A DNA stretch of 64,000 nt, taken from positions 1,814,001-1,878,000 of the forward strand of contig NZ_ARWA01000001.1 in the NCBI RefSeq assembly GCF_000385335.1, written 5' to 3'. Shown piece after piece: positions 33,184-42,588 of the stretch (position 1 is its first letter; each line of letters opens with the position of its first letter). The notes under the pieces were generated by a model. It made no database searches. It was not told the DNA's origin and worked only from the letters and a program-made list of their open reading frames with translations. Origin of the DNA: Methyloferula stellata AR4 (GTDB lineage: Bacteria; Pseudomonadota; Alphaproteobacteria; Rhizobiales; Beijerinckiaceae). The position numbers were made by a program, and so were the translations under genes.

Positions 33184-34359
33184 CTAGCGTTCGACGGTGA
33201 GCGCGATGCCCATGCCGCCGCCGATGCAAAGGGTCGCGAGACCTTTCTTTGCGCCACGGCGGCCCATTTCATGGAGCAGCGTCACGAGAATGCGGGCGCC
33301 AGATGCGCCGATCGGATGGCCGATCGCGATGGCGCCGCCGTTCACGTTCACGATGGCGGGATCCCAGCCCATTTCCTTGTCGACGGCGATCGCCTGAGAG
33401 GCGAAGGCCTCGTTTCCTTCGATCAGTTCGAGATCCTTCACTTTCCAGCCGGCCTTTTCGAGCGCCTTGCGGGAGGCGGGGATGGGACCGGTTCCCATGA
33501 TCGACGGATCGACGCCCGCCGTGGCCCATGAAGCGATGCGCGCGAGCGGTGTGAGGCCGCGCGCTTTGGCTTCCTTGGCGCTCATGAGGACGACTACGGC
33601 CGCGCCATCATTGATGCCCGACGCATTGCCGGCCGTCACCGTGCCCTCTTTCGAGAAAGCCGGCTTCAACTTGGCCAGAGCCTCGATCGTCGCGCCGATG
33701 CGGATATATTCATCCGCATCGACGATCGTGTCGCCCTTGCGGCCGGTGATCGTGAAGGGCACGATCTCGTCCTTGAATTTCCCGGCGGCCTGCGCGGCTT
33801 CGGCTTTGTTCTGAGATATAAGCGCGAATTTATCTTGATCGTCGCGGCTGATCTGCCATTTGGCGGCGATATTCTCGGCCGTGATGCCCATGTGGTAGCC
33901 TTGAAAGGCATCCATCAGACCGTCGCGCAACATCGTATCGATGAATTTGAAATCGCCCATTTTGGTGCCGGAGCGCAAATGCGCCGCGTGCGGGGCAAGC
34001 GACATGTTTTCCTGGCCGCCGGCGACGATCACCTTGGCGTCCTCGTTGGCGATTTGCTGCATGCCGAGTGCGACCGCGCGCAGGCCTGAGCCGCAAACCT
34101 GATTGAGGCTCCAGGCGGTCTTCTCCTGAGGCACGCCCGCGGCCATCGCGGCTTGGCGTGCCGGGTTCTGGCCTTCGCCAGCGCCGAGCACCTGGCCGAG
34201 GATGACCTCATCGACGTCGGCCGCATCGACCTTGGCGCGTTGGAGCGCGGCTTTGATGACGGCCGCGCCCAGCTCATGCGCGTGCGTGTTGGCGAAGGCG
34301 CCATTGAAGGATCCGACAGCGGTGCGCGCAGCACCGACCACAACGATCTCACTCGACAT
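33184..34359 (-). CDS. phaA: Acetyl-CoA C-acetyltransferase PhaA
   Basis: The 391-residue thiolase has the acyl-cysteine C89 ([11 protein letters not shown]), the NEAFA and [16 protein letters not shown] blocks with the catalytic histidine, and the C-terminal [10 protein letters not shown] with the second cysteine. It joins two acetyl-CoA molecules to acetoacetyl-CoA for PHB. It is first in the phaA-phaB unit, and its promoter region faces that of phaR. Confidence 0.94.
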   Translation of the reverse strand: MSSEIVVVGAARTAVGSFNGAFANTHAHELGAAVIKAALQRAKVDAADVDEVILGQVLGAGEGQNPARQAAMAAGVPQEKTAWSLNQVCGSGLRAVALGMQQIANEDAKVIVAGGQENMSLAPHAAHLRSGTKMGDFKFIDTMLRDGLMDAFQGYHMGITAENIAAKWQISRDDQDKFALISQNKAEAAQAAGKFKDEIVPFTITGRKGDTIVDADEYIRIGATIEALAKLKPAFSKEGTVTAGNASGINDGAAVVVLMSAKEAKARGLTPLARIASWATAGVDPSIMGTGPIPASRKALEKAGWKVKDLELIEGNEAFASQAIAVDKEMGWDPAIVNVNGGAIAIGHPIGASGARILVTLLHEMGRRGAKKGLATLCIGGGMGIALTVER

Positions 34360-34704
34360 TCCAGATCCTCCTCGACGTTTTTGATTCCCGACGCTCGCGA
34401 AACCTGCAAACCACAGCCAAGTGAAACAAATTTGTCTTTGATCGATGACAAATGCGTTTCAGAAAGCTTTGGCTGTGCGAAATGCCCCGCCGGCGAGAGG
34501 TGTTATCCATAGTGAGCACTTCGGCCTTTGCGGGGCAAGCGCGACGAAGGAACTAAGATATTGTGCAACCGCAGCAATTGGTGAGATAATCATATTCGCA
34601 GTTCGTGGTTTCCGCTTACCGATAAAGGGGATAACCTGGAAGTCGCCGGTTGAACCCAGATCCGTCAGCGGCGTCACGCTTTGTCACTCAGGTATAGGCA
34701 AGCC
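34360..34704. other. Divergent phaA/phaR promoter region
   Basis: These 345 bases separate phaAB from phaR and should contain both promoters. TTGTGCAACCGCAGCAATTG at 34561-34580 has a TGC-AACC-GCA core resembling PhaR sites (short GC-rich dyads such as CTGC-N3-GCAG). A longer stem, TGCCCCGC with GCGGGGCA, about 40 bases apart, lies at 34481-34538. No gene is seen. Confidence 0.4.
34561..34580. promoter_or_regulatory. Possible PhaR binding site
   Basis: The dyad TGC-AACC-GCA with near-symmetric flanks (TTG...GCAA) sits about 125 bases before phaR and 200 before phaA. PhaR in related bacteria binds short TGC/GCA dyads near pha genes. The assignment rests on this resemblance only. Confidence 0.3.
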
Positions 34705-35349
34705 ATGGGCAGCGAAAAGCAACCGATCACCATCAAGAAATATGCAAACCGGCGCCTCTATAATACCGGGACAAGCGCCTATGTGACGCTCGAAGACCTG
34801 GCCGATATGGTCAAAAAGGGCGAGGATTTTGTCGTGTTCGACGCCAAGAGCGGGGAAGAAATTACCCGCTCCGTGCTTACGCAGATTATTTTCGAGCAGG
34901 AGGGCAAAGGCGGCCAGAGCCTTCTGCCGATCACTTTTCTGAGGCAATTGATCCGCTTCTATGGCGACAGCATTCAAATGCTGGTGCCGAGTTATCTCGA
35001 ATTTACGATCGACCGGCTGACTTCGGATCAGGAAAAATTTCGCGACCAATTCGCCAATGGGCTGAGTGGCGGGCTTGGCGCCGCCTCGCCCTTGGGCAGC
35101 CAGACGCGGCAGATTTTCGGCCCGCTCGAGGAACAGGCCCGCAAGAACATGGCGATGTTCACCCAGGCCCTCTCGATGTTCAGCCCGTTCGGCGTCGGCG
35201 CCAGCGGGCCGGCACCCACCGCCAATTCCCACCCCGAGCCCGCAACGCCGCCGCCGCAGACCGAAGATTCGAAGAGCGACATCGAGGAAATGAAACGCCA
35301 GCTCGGCGAATTGCAGAAGCGGATCGAGGGGATCATCCCCAAGGAATGA
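34705..35349 (+). CDS. phaR: Polyhydroxyalkanoate synthesis repressor PhaR
   Basis: The 214-residue protein has the N-terminal PHB/PHA accumulation regulator domain: ITIKKYANRRLYNTGTSAYV followed by TLEDLADMVKKGEDFVVFDA and EITRSVLTQIIFEQE. The C-terminal part is rich in phenylalanine, glycine and proline and ends in a coiled-coil-like helix (EEMKRQLGELQKRIEGI). PhaR binds both DNA near pha genes and PHB itself, releasing repression of phasin and synthesis genes when polymer accumulates. Its position divergent from phaAB fits this. Confidence 0.93.
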   Translation: MGSEKQPITIKKYANRRLYNTGTSAYVTLEDLADMVKKGEDFVVFDAKSGEEITRSVLTQIIFEQEGKGGQSLLPITFLRQLIRFYGDSIQMLVPSYLEFTIDRLTSDQEKFRDQFANGLSGGLGAASPLGSQTRQIFGPLEEQARKNMAMFTQALSMFSPFGVGASGPAPTANSHPEPATPPPQTEDSKSDIEEMKRQLGELQKRIEGIIPKE

Positions 35350-35353
35350 TCTT

Positions 35354-35782
35354 TCAAACTGGCTGCCAGCCGGGCGGCGCCAGTTGAAACCCTGAAAAGC
35401 TAAATCCCGGCGCGACGCCGCAGCCGACGAGTGTCCATTCGCCGAGCGATTCGGCACTCTGCCACCAATCTTTCGGCACGACGCATTGCGGCTTTTGCCC
35501 GGCGAAAAGATCGGCGCCCAAGACATGCGTCGCGACCGGCCCTTCGCCGCACCATTGCGAAAGCCGAAGCGGCGCGCCTGCGTAGAAGTGCCAGGATTCG
35601 ACCGCATCGACCCGATGCCAGGCCGAGATGCTTCCCGCGGGCAGGAGGAAATAAATCAGAGTCGAAGCCGAACGGCCGTCTGCGTCTTGCGCGGGATCTC
35701 GGAACGTCTCGCGAAAAAAGCCGCCTTCCGGATGCGGCGCGAGATCGAGAAGCCGGATGATCTCGGCGGCGCTTTTATCCAT
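35354..35782 (-). CDS. DUF985 cupin-fold protein
   Basis: The 142-residue protein shows the DUF985 pattern: LAPHPEGGFFRETFRD at the start, STLIYFLLPAGSISAWHRVD in the barrel, ESWHFYAGAPLRL, and a C-terminal VGCGVAPGFSFSGFQLAPPG. The family has a single cupin barrel with conserved histidines (WHRVD, ESWHF) but no certain reaction. It converges with phaR, four bases apart. Confidence 0.85.
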   Translation of the reverse strand: MDKSAAEIIRLLDLAPHPEGGFFRETFRDPAQDADGRSASTLIYFLLPAGSISAWHRVDAVESWHFYAGAPLRLSQWCGEGPVATHVLGADLFAGQKPQCVVPKDWWQSAESLGEWTLVGCGVAPGFSFSGFQLAPPGWQPV

Positions 35783-35839
35783 TAGAGCGCGATCCTTTCG
35801 AGTTGATTCATGGTCGCGCGCTCAGCTTCTGTTAAGCCG

Positions 35840-35882
35840 CATGATCTTAGCCGAAAGTTCAGCCCACTTTTGGGCTCATGCT
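35840..35882. repeat. Dispersed hairpin with ATGCTCT end
   Basis: The sequence from GCATGATCTTAGCCGAAAGT to GGGCTCATGCTCT resembles a hairpin repeat common in alphaproteobacterial intergenic DNA (AGAGCAT-like ends, GAAAG/CTTT stem). It lies between the DUF985 gene and the glyoxalase II stop; related but diverged elements may be at 6120-6165 and 48641-48675. Confidence 0.4.
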
Positions 35883-36653
35883 CTAAAAATTGTTCTTGCG
35901 TTCGCGCAGCTCGGTGAAGACGGCGGCGGGATCGGCGCCGCGCATGCCGAGTGTCGCTTGAATGGCGGGTTCGTCGGCGCGCAGAAAAGGATTCGTCGCG
36001 AGTTCAAGGGCCATCGTCGTCGGCAGCGTGAACTGGCCATTCTCGCGCAGCATCGCGACCACATTGGCGCGATCCTGCAAAGTGCTGTTTTCCGGATCGA
36101 CGCTCAAGGCGAAGCGCGCATTGGACAGCGTATATTCATGCCCACAATAGATCTTGGTTTCGGCGGGCAAGGCCGCGAGTTTCATCAAGGAGCGGTAAAG
36201 CACCGGCGCCGGCTCTTCGAAGCCGCGGCCGCAGCCCATCGCGAAGAGAGTGTCGCCCGAAAACAAAAGATCCTCGCTTTCGAACCAATAGGCGATATGT
36301 CCGGACGTATGGCCGGGGACTTCGATCACCATGGCTTCGCACGAGCCGACCTTAACGACGTCGCCTTCGCCGACTTCGAGATCGAGACCTGCGATTTTCG
36401 CGGCTTCCTGCGCTGGCCCAACGACACGGGCGCGAGGAAAAGCCGCCTTGAGGCCCGCTATGCCTTGGGTATGATCGAAATGATGATGGGTGATGAGAAT
36501 ATCGGTCAGCTCCCAGCCTTTTTTCGCCAGCGCCTGCAAGATCGGCTGGGCGTCGGGCGCATCGATGGCGGCGGTCGCCCCGGTTTCCGGATCATGCACG
36601 AGGACGCCGAAATTATCCGATAGGCACATGAATTGATGGATCGAAAGGCTCAT
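35883..36653 (-). CDS. gloB: Hydroxyacylglutathione hydrolase (glyoxalase II)
   Basis: The 256-residue metallo-beta-lactamase-fold protein has the binuclear metal motif THHHFDHTQG, a further histidine in VPGHTSGH, and aspartate in FSGDTLFAMGCGRGFE; the C-terminal CGHEYTLSNARFAL and glutathione-contacting region are normal. It hydrolyses S-lactoylglutathione to lactate and glutathione in methylglyoxal detoxification. The ATG at 36653 is preferred because family similarity starts with MSLSIHQFMCLSDNFGVL. Confidence 0.92.
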   Translation of the reverse strand: MSLSIHQFMCLSDNFGVLVHDPETGATAAIDAPDAQPILQALAKKGWELTDILITHHHFDHTQGIAGLKAAFPRARVVGPAQEAAKIAGLDLEVGEGDVVKVGSCEAMVIEVPGHTSGHIAYWFESEDLLFSGDTLFAMGCGRGFEEPAPVLYRSLMKLAALPAETKIYCGHEYTLSNARFALSVDPENSTLQDRANVVAMLRENGQFTLPTTMALELATNPFLRADEPAIQATLGMRGADPAAVFTELRERKNNF

Positions 36654-36978
36654 GGGTGCGGCCTGCTGCCGCGAAGCTCTGCCGGAGCTGGTTATCGCTC
36701 GCGCGGCGCCTCGCAAAAGGGAAGATCATGTCTATTCTCATAAAGGCTATAGAACCGCTGTCCTAGAGGGTCAAATGAGACGTCTTGCGTTCATGAAGAG
36801 AATATGACGGCTCGCATGATGCGGACGTGACATCATGGCAATGCCATATTGACGCGCCACCTGCTTTCCATGTCAGGATCGGCTTTGAACACCTCACATC
36901 GGGCATTGGCGATTTCGCCAACGAAACCGTTTATGGTAGCTGAGACTGACCATTTGAACCTAGGTTGAAAGGTGATCG

Positions 36979-38322
36979 ATGCGGATAGCGATGATTGGAA
37001 GCGGCTATGTCGGGCTTGTGTCTGGAGCCTGTTTTGCGGATTTCGGTCATGTCGTGACCTGCGTCGACAAGGACGCCGCGAAGGTCGCGGCTTTGCGCGA
37101 CGGCAAGGTGCCGATCTATGAGCCGGGCCTGCCCGAACTCGTCGCGACGAATATCCATGCCGGGCGCCTGTCCTTCGTCATCGACATGGCCGAGGCGGTG
37201 GCTGAGGCCGACGCCGTCTTCATCGCGGTCGGCACGCCGTCGCGGCGCGGCGACGGCCATGCCGATCTCTCCTATGTCTATGAGGTCGCGGCCGAGATCG
37301 CGCCCTTCATCCAAGGCTTCACCGTCGTCGTGACCAAATCGACGGTGCCGATCGGCACCGGCGACGAGGTCGAGCGGATCATTCGCGCCAAGCGCCCCGA
37401 CGCTGATGTCGCCGTCGTGTCCAATCCGGAATTTCTGCGCGAGGGCGCGGCGATCGAGGATTTCAAACGGCCCGACCGCATCGTCGTCGGCACCGAGGAC
37501 GAGCGCGCCCGCGCGGTGATGACGGAAGTCTATAGGCCGCTTTATCTCAACCGCGCGCCGATCCTGTTTACCGCAAGGCGGACGTCCGAACTCATCAAAT
37601 ATGCGTCGAACGCGTTTCTGGCGACGAAGATCACCTTCATCAACGAGATCGCCGATCTCTGCGAAAGCGTCGGCGCCGACGTGCAGGATGTCGCGCGCGG
37701 CATCGGCCTCGACAATCGCATCGGCGGCAAGTTTCTGCATGCCGGGCCAGGCTATGGCGGCTCGTGCTTTCCGAAGGACACTTTGGCGCTGATCAAGACC
37801 GGGCAGGATGCCGGCACGCCTTTGCGCATCGTCGAGGTCGTCGCAGCCTCGAACGATTATCGCAAGCGTACCATGGCGCGCAAAATCATCATGGCCTGCA
37901 ACGGCTCGGTGCGGGGCAAGAAGATCGCGATCCTCGGCCTCACCTTCAAGCCGAACACGGACGACATGCGCGAATCGCCGGCGCTCACGATCATCACGGT
38001 TTTGCAGGACGGCGGCGGCGCGGTGATCGCCTATGATCCGCAGGGCGTCGAGCAGGCCAGGCAGCTCCTGAGCGACGTGACATTCGCGCACGATCCCTAT
38101 AGCTGCGCGGAAGGCGCCGATGCCGTGGTCATCATGACCGAATGGAACGAGTTCCGGGCGCTTGACTTCACCCGGCTGCGCAACGCGATGCGCGGCGACG
38201 TGCTGGTCGATCTGCGCAATGTCTATAATGCCGAGCTCGCCGCCCAATATGGCTTCGCCTATACGAGCGTCGGCCGCAACGCCACCGCCTCCCTCAAAAC
38301 CGAAATCAAGGCCGCGGAGTAG
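36979..38322 (+). CDS. ugd: UDP-glucose 6-dehydrogenase
   Basis: The 447-residue protein has the N-terminal NAD motif GSGYVGLVSGACFADFGH, the central GYGGSCFPKD with the catalytic cysteine, VVTKSTVPIGTGDEV, and a C-terminal UDP-binding domain with ILGLTFKPNTDDMRESPAL. It oxidises UDP-glucose to UDP-glucuronate for acidic polysaccharides or lipid A modification. It has its own promoter region of about 260 bases. A small secreted protein gene follows on the same strand. Confidence 0.95.
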   Translation: MRIAMIGSGYVGLVSGACFADFGHVVTCVDKDAAKVAALRDGKVPIYEPGLPELVATNIHAGRLSFVIDMAEAVAEADAVFIAVGTPSRRGDGHADLSYVYEVAAEIAPFIQGFTVVVTKSTVPIGTGDEVERIIRAKRPDADVAVVSNPEFLREGAAIEDFKRPDRIVVGTEDERARAVMTEVYRPLYLNRAPILFTARRTSELIKYASNAFLATKITFINEIADLCESVGADVQDVARGIGLDNRIGGKFLHAGPGYGGSCFPKDTLALIKTGQDAGTPLRIVEVVAASNDYRKRTMARKIIMACNGSVRGKKIAILGLTFKPNTDDMRESPALTIITVLQDGGGAVIAYDPQGVEQARQLLSDVTFAHDPYSCAEGADAVVIMTEWNEFRALDFTRLRNAMRGDVLVDLRNVYNAELAAQYGFAYTSVGRNATASLKTEIKAAE

Positions 38323-38457
38323 GCTGGATGCGCTCCAGTTGAAGCCTACTTGCGTCGCGCTCTGACGCGTGTGGGCACGCACGGCGGCATCTCCGATTGA
38401 ATCATAGAGTCTCCATTGTGGTTGCGGCGATGGTCGCCTCAACCCGAGGAGGACAAG

Positions 38458-38694
38458 ATGATGAACGCCACCAAAATGATGCTTTGCGCCATTGGCGCGA
38501 CAATCATAACCTCGGCCACAGCCTTCGGCGCTACGGCCAAGACCGTCGACGGAATCGGTTCGACGGAACAATATACTTCCGCGATGCGGCCTGCAGCGAT
38601 CGACAACCGCTCATCGGCAGCGGGCGCTCAGATTGCTCTCAATCCGCAGCCGCTGCCCCCAGGGATCGTAGAAGACGATCGTTACGACTGGTGA
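38458..38694 (+). CDS. Small exported protein with LNPQPLPP motif
   Basis: The 78-residue product has a signal peptide (MMNATKMMLCAIGATIITSA, likely cleavage after TAFGA) and a mature part of about 50 residues ending QIALNPQPLPPGIVEDDRYD. The LNPQPLPP sequence recurs in many small secreted Hyphomicrobiales proteins without a known role. GAGGAGGA lies seven bases before the ATG. It has no recognisable domain. Confidence 0.6.
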   Translation: MMNATKMMLCAIGATIITSATAFGATAKTVDGIGSTEQYTSAMRPAAIDNRSSAAGAQIALNPQPLPPGIVEDDRYDW

Positions 38695-38895
38695 TGCCGG
38701 CATGGCCGGCTCGCCTAAGGGGTCTGCCTGGAGGGTATTCCTCCGGGCGGCCCAGCACTTCCCAGTGGCGCCTCGACGCTTAGCCGCTTGAGTCAATGGC
38801 AGTCTCCAGGCCCGCGAAAGCTTCCCGCGAATAATCTCGAAGGGATAAGAGGCCCGCATCCGCGCGGGCTATAGTGATTCCTTCACGAGGTCCGC

Positions 38896-39342
38896 GTGAG
38901 CAGAAGCCTTCATCGCCGTGATCGCGCCGAGATCATGGTTCCATGCGGCATCGGCGAGCTCATCGACAAGATCACGATTTTGGAGATCAAGGCGGATCAC
39001 ATTTCCGATCCGCAGCAGCTCGATAACGTGCGCTATGAGTTGGCTCTGCTGCGCGTCATGAAGATCGAAAAAAATCTGGTCGGTGCCGCGCTTGAGCGTC
39101 TCGAAGGTGAGCTCAAGACCACCAATGCGCGGCTTTGGGATATTGAAGACGCGCTGCGCCTGCACGAATCCAGGCAGGATTTCGGCACGGGTTTCGTCGA
39201 GCTTGCGCGGCAGGTCTATCAGACGAACGACCGGCGCGCTGCTTTGAAGAAAGCGATCAACATTCTCTTCAATTCCTCGATCGTCGAGGAAAAATCCTAC
39301 GCAGGCGGTCCGCTTTCGGCGCCGAAATCGGGGACTGCATGA
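38896..39342 (+). CDS. DUF6165 family protein
   Basis: The 148-residue protein is mostly helical with the family block IMVPCGIGELIDKITILEIK and DHISDPQQLDNVRYELALL, followed by LEGELKTTNARLWDIEDALR and QVYQTNDRRAALKKAINIL. The function is unknown. The listed start is GTG; an ATG at 38935 would remove the first 13 residues and begin right at the conserved block. Its stop overlaps the next start by four bases (ATGA), so it is coupled to the TPR-glycosyltransferase-like gene. Confidence 0.75.
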   Translation: MSRSLHRRDRAEIMVPCGIGELIDKITILEIKADHISDPQQLDNVRYELALLRVMKIEKNLVGAALERLEGELKTTNARLWDIEDALRLHESRQDFGTGFVELARQVYQTNDRRAALKKAINILFNSSIVEEKSYAGGPLSAPKSGTA

Positions 39343-41276
39343 AATCATCGCCCCGGCCGCGTTCGCGCGAGGCAGTGCCGCCTCGGCTCCCGGGCGCCGC
39401 GGCGCCGATCAGCCTCACGCTATCGCATGCGATCGAACATCTGAAAGCCGAGCGTTTGCCTGAGGCTCTCGATCTCTTGCGATCCTTGCATGAGAGGGAT
39501 CTCGACGCGGCCCAATCCGCGCTTCTCGGATTGATTTACCTCAGCGTAGAAGCCGATCGCGACGCGCTCACGTGGTTCGACCGCGCGCTCTGTGTGGATC
39601 CGAAGCCGCAAGGCGTCTTGGCGCATCGTGCATTGGCGCTTCAGCGCCTGGGGCGCCAGCAGGAGGCGATTCAATCCTACGATCAGGCGCTCGCGGCGGA
39701 TGATCTCGACGCAAGCGGTTTTTATCATCGCGGCAATCTCCTGCGGGAGACAGGCAGGCTCGACGAGGCGATTGCCTCTTACGATGCCGCCTTGCGGCTC
39801 AACCCGGCCTATCCGGAAGCGCTTTATGCCGGCGGCACCATCCTTCTCGAGGCCGGGCAGCTCGATGCGTCGCTTGAGTTTTTCGACGAGGCCTTGCGGC
39901 TGAAGCCGGATTTCTGCCAGGCTTGGTTCAGCCGCGGCAATGCGCTGCAAAAGCTCAACCGCTGTCACGCGGCCATTGGCGCCTATGACGCCGCGCTCGG
40001 CCTTGCGTCGGGGCACCCGGATGTTCTGACCAATCGCGGCGTGGCCTTCTACGAGATCGGACGGCACAGCGAGGCGCTCGCGTCTTACGAAGAAGCCTTG
40101 CGCACGCGGCCCGATTTTCCGCAGGCCCTGCTCAATCGCGCCAACGTCTATCTGCGTATCGGCAAGCCCGATTTGGCATTGGCCGATTGCGAGGCGGCTT
40201 TAAAGCACAAGCCGGATTATCTCGAGGCCCTGAGCAGCGAAGGCATCGCCTTGCGCGATTTGGGGCGCATCCGTGAATCGATTGCCTCTTTCGATACGGC
40301 GCTCGCTTTTGCGCCGGGTTTTGCCCATGCCCGCAACAATCGCGGCGCCGCGCTTTTGCTCCTCGGCGATTTCGAACGGGGCTGGGAAGATTACGAGTTT
40401 CGCTGGATCGGCGGTGAGACGCCGAAGCGCGAGTTGAAATTGCCGCTGCCCGAATGGTCGGGCGAGGTGAAGCCGGGCGACAGTATTCTCGCTTTCGACG
40501 AACAGGGGTTCGGCGACGCGATCCAATTTTCGCGCTATCTGCCGCCGCTGATCAAAGCCGGCGCCAAAGTGACGTTCTTTTGCCGGAAGAAACTTCATCG
40601 TCTTCTTAGCACGTTGGATCCGGCGATCCGCCTCGTGGATACGATCGGCAACGCCGAGGATTTCGATTGTCAGGTGGCGCTTTCGAGTTTCCCTTTCATC
40701 CTCAAAACGCGGCTTGAGACGATCCCCGCGGCAACGCCTTACATTTTCGCCGAAGCCGAGAGGGTGGCGCAATGGAAGCACCGCCTCGGTCCCGAGGGGT
40801 TCAAGATCGGTCTTTGCTGGCACGGCAATCAGAATGTCCGCGCTGATCCGGCACGTTCCATTCCCTTGGCGGCTTTCGCGGCGCTTGCGGCCGAGGGCGT
40901 CAGATTGATCGGCCTGCAGGTGGGCGCGGGCACGGAACAGCTCGACGATCTTCCGCCGTCCATGCGGATCGAACGGCTAGGCGTTGATTTCGACGCCGGA
41001 CCGGATGCGTTTGTCGATACGGCCGCCGTGATGCAGGGGCTCGATCTCATCCTGACCTGCGACACGTCTGTCGCGCATCTCGCAGGGGCCTTGGGACGTC
41101 CGGTCTGGCTTTTGTTGAAGCCCGTCCCCGATTGGCGATGGCTTCTCGATCGCGCCGATTCGCCCTGGTACCCGACGATGCGATTGTTTCGCCGGACCGG
41201 GACGGAGAGTTGGACAGATCTGCTCGCGCGTGTCGCCATCGCGCTTCATGAGCATCTTGGTCCATCGCGCCAATAA
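39339..41276 (+). CDS. TPR protein with glycosyltransferase-like C-terminal domain
   Basis: The 645-residue protein carries about nine tetratricopeptide repeats (residues about 25-350, units such as GRLDEAIASYDAALRLNPAY) followed by a C-terminal domain (about 370-640) with FDEQGFGDAIQFSRYLPPLI, GLCWHGNQ and TCDTSVAHLAGALGRPVWLL, the pattern of GT-B proteins related to heptosyltransferases (family 9) and to TPR-type O-linked transferases. An active transferase for protein or cell-surface glycan is inferred, with no known acceptor. It is coupled to the DUF6165 gene. Confidence 0.82.
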   Translation: MKSSPRPRSREAVPPRLPGAAAPISLTLSHAIEHLKAERLPEALDLLRSLHERDLDAAQSALLGLIYLSVEADRDALTWFDRALCVDPKPQGVLAHRALALQRLGRQQEAIQSYDQALAADDLDASGFYHRGNLLRETGRLDEAIASYDAALRLNPAYPEALYAGGTILLEAGQLDASLEFFDEALRLKPDFCQAWFSRGNALQKLNRCHAAIGAYDAALGLASGHPDVLTNRGVAFYEIGRHSEALASYEEALRTRPDFPQALLNRANVYLRIGKPDLALADCEAALKHKPDYLEALSSEGIALRDLGRIRESIASFDTALAFAPGFAHARNNRGAALLLLGDFERGWEDYEFRWIGGETPKRELKLPLPEWSGEVKPGDSILAFDEQGFGDAIQFSRYLPPLIKAGAKVTFFCRKKLHRLLSTLDPAIRLVDTIGNAEDFDCQVALSSFPFILKTRLETIPAATPYIFAEAERVAQWKHRLGPEGFKIGLCWHGNQNVRADPARSIPLAAFAALAAEGVRLIGLQVGAGTEQLDDLPPSMRIERLGVDFDAGPDAFVDTAAVMQGLDLILTCDTSVAHLAGALGRPVWLLLKPVPDWRWLLDRADSPWYPTMRLFRRTGTESWTDLLARVAIALHEHLGPSRQ

Positions 41277-41278
41277 AA

Positions 41279-41306
41279 ACGCCCCGCCTGTTGCTAGACG
41301 GGGCGT
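41279..41306 (-). terminator. Terminator between TPR gene and DUF1236 gene
   Basis: ACGCCCCG and CGGGGCGT form a perfect 8-bp stem around a 12-nt loop between the convergent genes. The base run AAAAA before the stem becomes a T-run on the minus strand, so it mainly serves the DUF1236 gene. Confidence 0.7.
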
Positions 41307-41325
41307 CGATCGTTTCGCCGTAGGG

Positions 41326-41742
41326 TTAGTCGATTACCTGAACCACGCGGCGCGTGTGCGGGTCGACGAGCACGGTACGCTCGTTGATGATGGTGTAACG
41401 ATAGGCGGGTGCCACATGATATTCCGGCGGCACGTCGTAATAAGTGATGCCTTCCGTCGGCAGTTCCGCACCGACCTCGACCGGTTCCGCGTAGCGATAG
41501 GACGAACGGTGCGTGCGCACCACATAGTCGTGGAACCGCGGCCCTTCGTCCGCGCCAAGCACGCCCGCGACGCCGCCGGTCACCCCGCCGACGACGCCAC
41601 CCACAACGGCCCCCACGGGCCCCGCGGCTGCGCCGCCTTCGGCCGCGCCTCTCTCAGATCCCCCGACGACGCCCTGAGCCTGGGCCGCGAGCGGAAGCGT
41701 CAAAAGGCCCGAAAGAACGGCAATACCCATCTTTATCGTCAT
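41326..41742 (-). CDS. DUF1236 exported protein with glycine-rich region
   Basis: The 138-residue product has a signal peptide (MTIKMGIAVLSGLLTLPLAA, cleavage near AQAQ), a glycine/alanine/valine-rich segment (GPVGAVVGGVVGGVTGGVAG) and a C-terminal DUF1236 domain (GITYYDVPPEYHVAPAYRYT followed by IINERTVLVDPHTRRVVQVI). DUF1236 proteins are periplasmic, common in Hyphomicrobiales and of unknown role; the glycine-rich region may insert into membrane. The ATG at 41742 precedes the signal; one 39 bases upstream is less likely. Confidence 0.82.
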   Translation of the reverse strand: MTIKMGIAVLSGLLTLPLAAQAQGVVGGSERGAAEGGAAAGPVGAVVGGVVGGVTGGVAGVLGADEGPRFHDYVVRTHRSSYRYAEPVEVGAELPTEGITYYDVPPEYHVAPAYRYTIINERTVLVDPHTRRVVQVID

Positions 41743-41973
41743 GCAGTCTTCTCCCGAAGTTGACTGCCAACCGAACGGCATCTTCGAGGGATGGTTCCAG
41801 CGTGGCCGTGAAGTTTGCAGGGCCGGCGGCAGTCATCTGGTGCGCCATCCACCGCGCCTTTGCCGGCGCCTGGCCTCTCCGGCTTGCGCCGCGCAAGGCG
41901 GGATGCTACCGCCGAACCTATGAGAATTTTTCGCGACAAAGCGAAACTTTGGGCCAATGTTTATTAGGCTGAG

Positions 41974-42588
41974 ATGACGATTCGTCTTCACAAAGGTGAC
42001 CTGCCGGACGGCACGACTTACGGCGATGCGGTTGCGATCGATACGGAAACGCTTGGCCTGGTCCCTCAGCGCGACCGGCTCTGCGTGGTTCAATTGTCGG
42101 GCGGCGACGGCAATGCCGATGTCGTTCAGATCGCGCCGGGACAGACGCGCGCCCCCAATATCGAGCGTCTATTGGCCGACCGCGCCGTCACCAAACTGTT
42201 TCATTTCGCGCGGTTCGACATTGCGATTCTCTACAAGACCTTCGGCGTCATGGCGGAGCCGATCTATTGCACCAAGATCGCCTCGAAACTGGCACGGACC
42301 TATACCGACCGGCATGGGCTGAAGGATCTCGTCCGTGAGCTTCTCGCCGTCGAATTGTCGAAACAGCAGCAATCCTCCGATTGGGGCGCGGATACGTTAA
42401 GCGATGCGCAACTCACCTATGCGGCCTCGGATGTGCTGCATCTCCATGCTCTGCGCGCCAAGCTCGATATGATGCTTTTGCGCGAAAACCGGTTTCAATA
42501 TGCCGAGGCCTGTTTCGCGTTTTTGCCGGTCCGGGCCAAACTGGATTTGGGCGGCTGGCCGAATACGGATATATTTTCCCACGAATAG
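41974..42588 (+). CDS. Ribonuclease D-like 3'-5' exonuclease
   Basis: The 204-residue protein has the DEDDy exonuclease motifs: AIDTETLGL (first DE), FHFARFDIAIL (D, motif II) and YAASDVLHLHAL (Y and D, motif III). It is shorter than E. coli RNase D because it lacks both HRDC domains, as is usual for the short alphaproteobacterial form. It trims RNA 3' ends. It precedes the lpt operon by about 390 bases. Confidence 0.9.
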   Translation: MTIRLHKGDLPDGTTYGDAVAIDTETLGLVPQRDRLCVVQLSGGDGNADVVQIAPGQTRAPNIERLLADRAVTKLFHFARFDIAILYKTFGVMAEPIYCTKIASKLARTYTDRHGLKDLVRELLAVELSKQQQSSDWGADTLSDAQLTYAASDVLHLHALRAKLDMMLLRENRFQYAEACFAFLPVRAKLDLGGWPNTDIFSHE

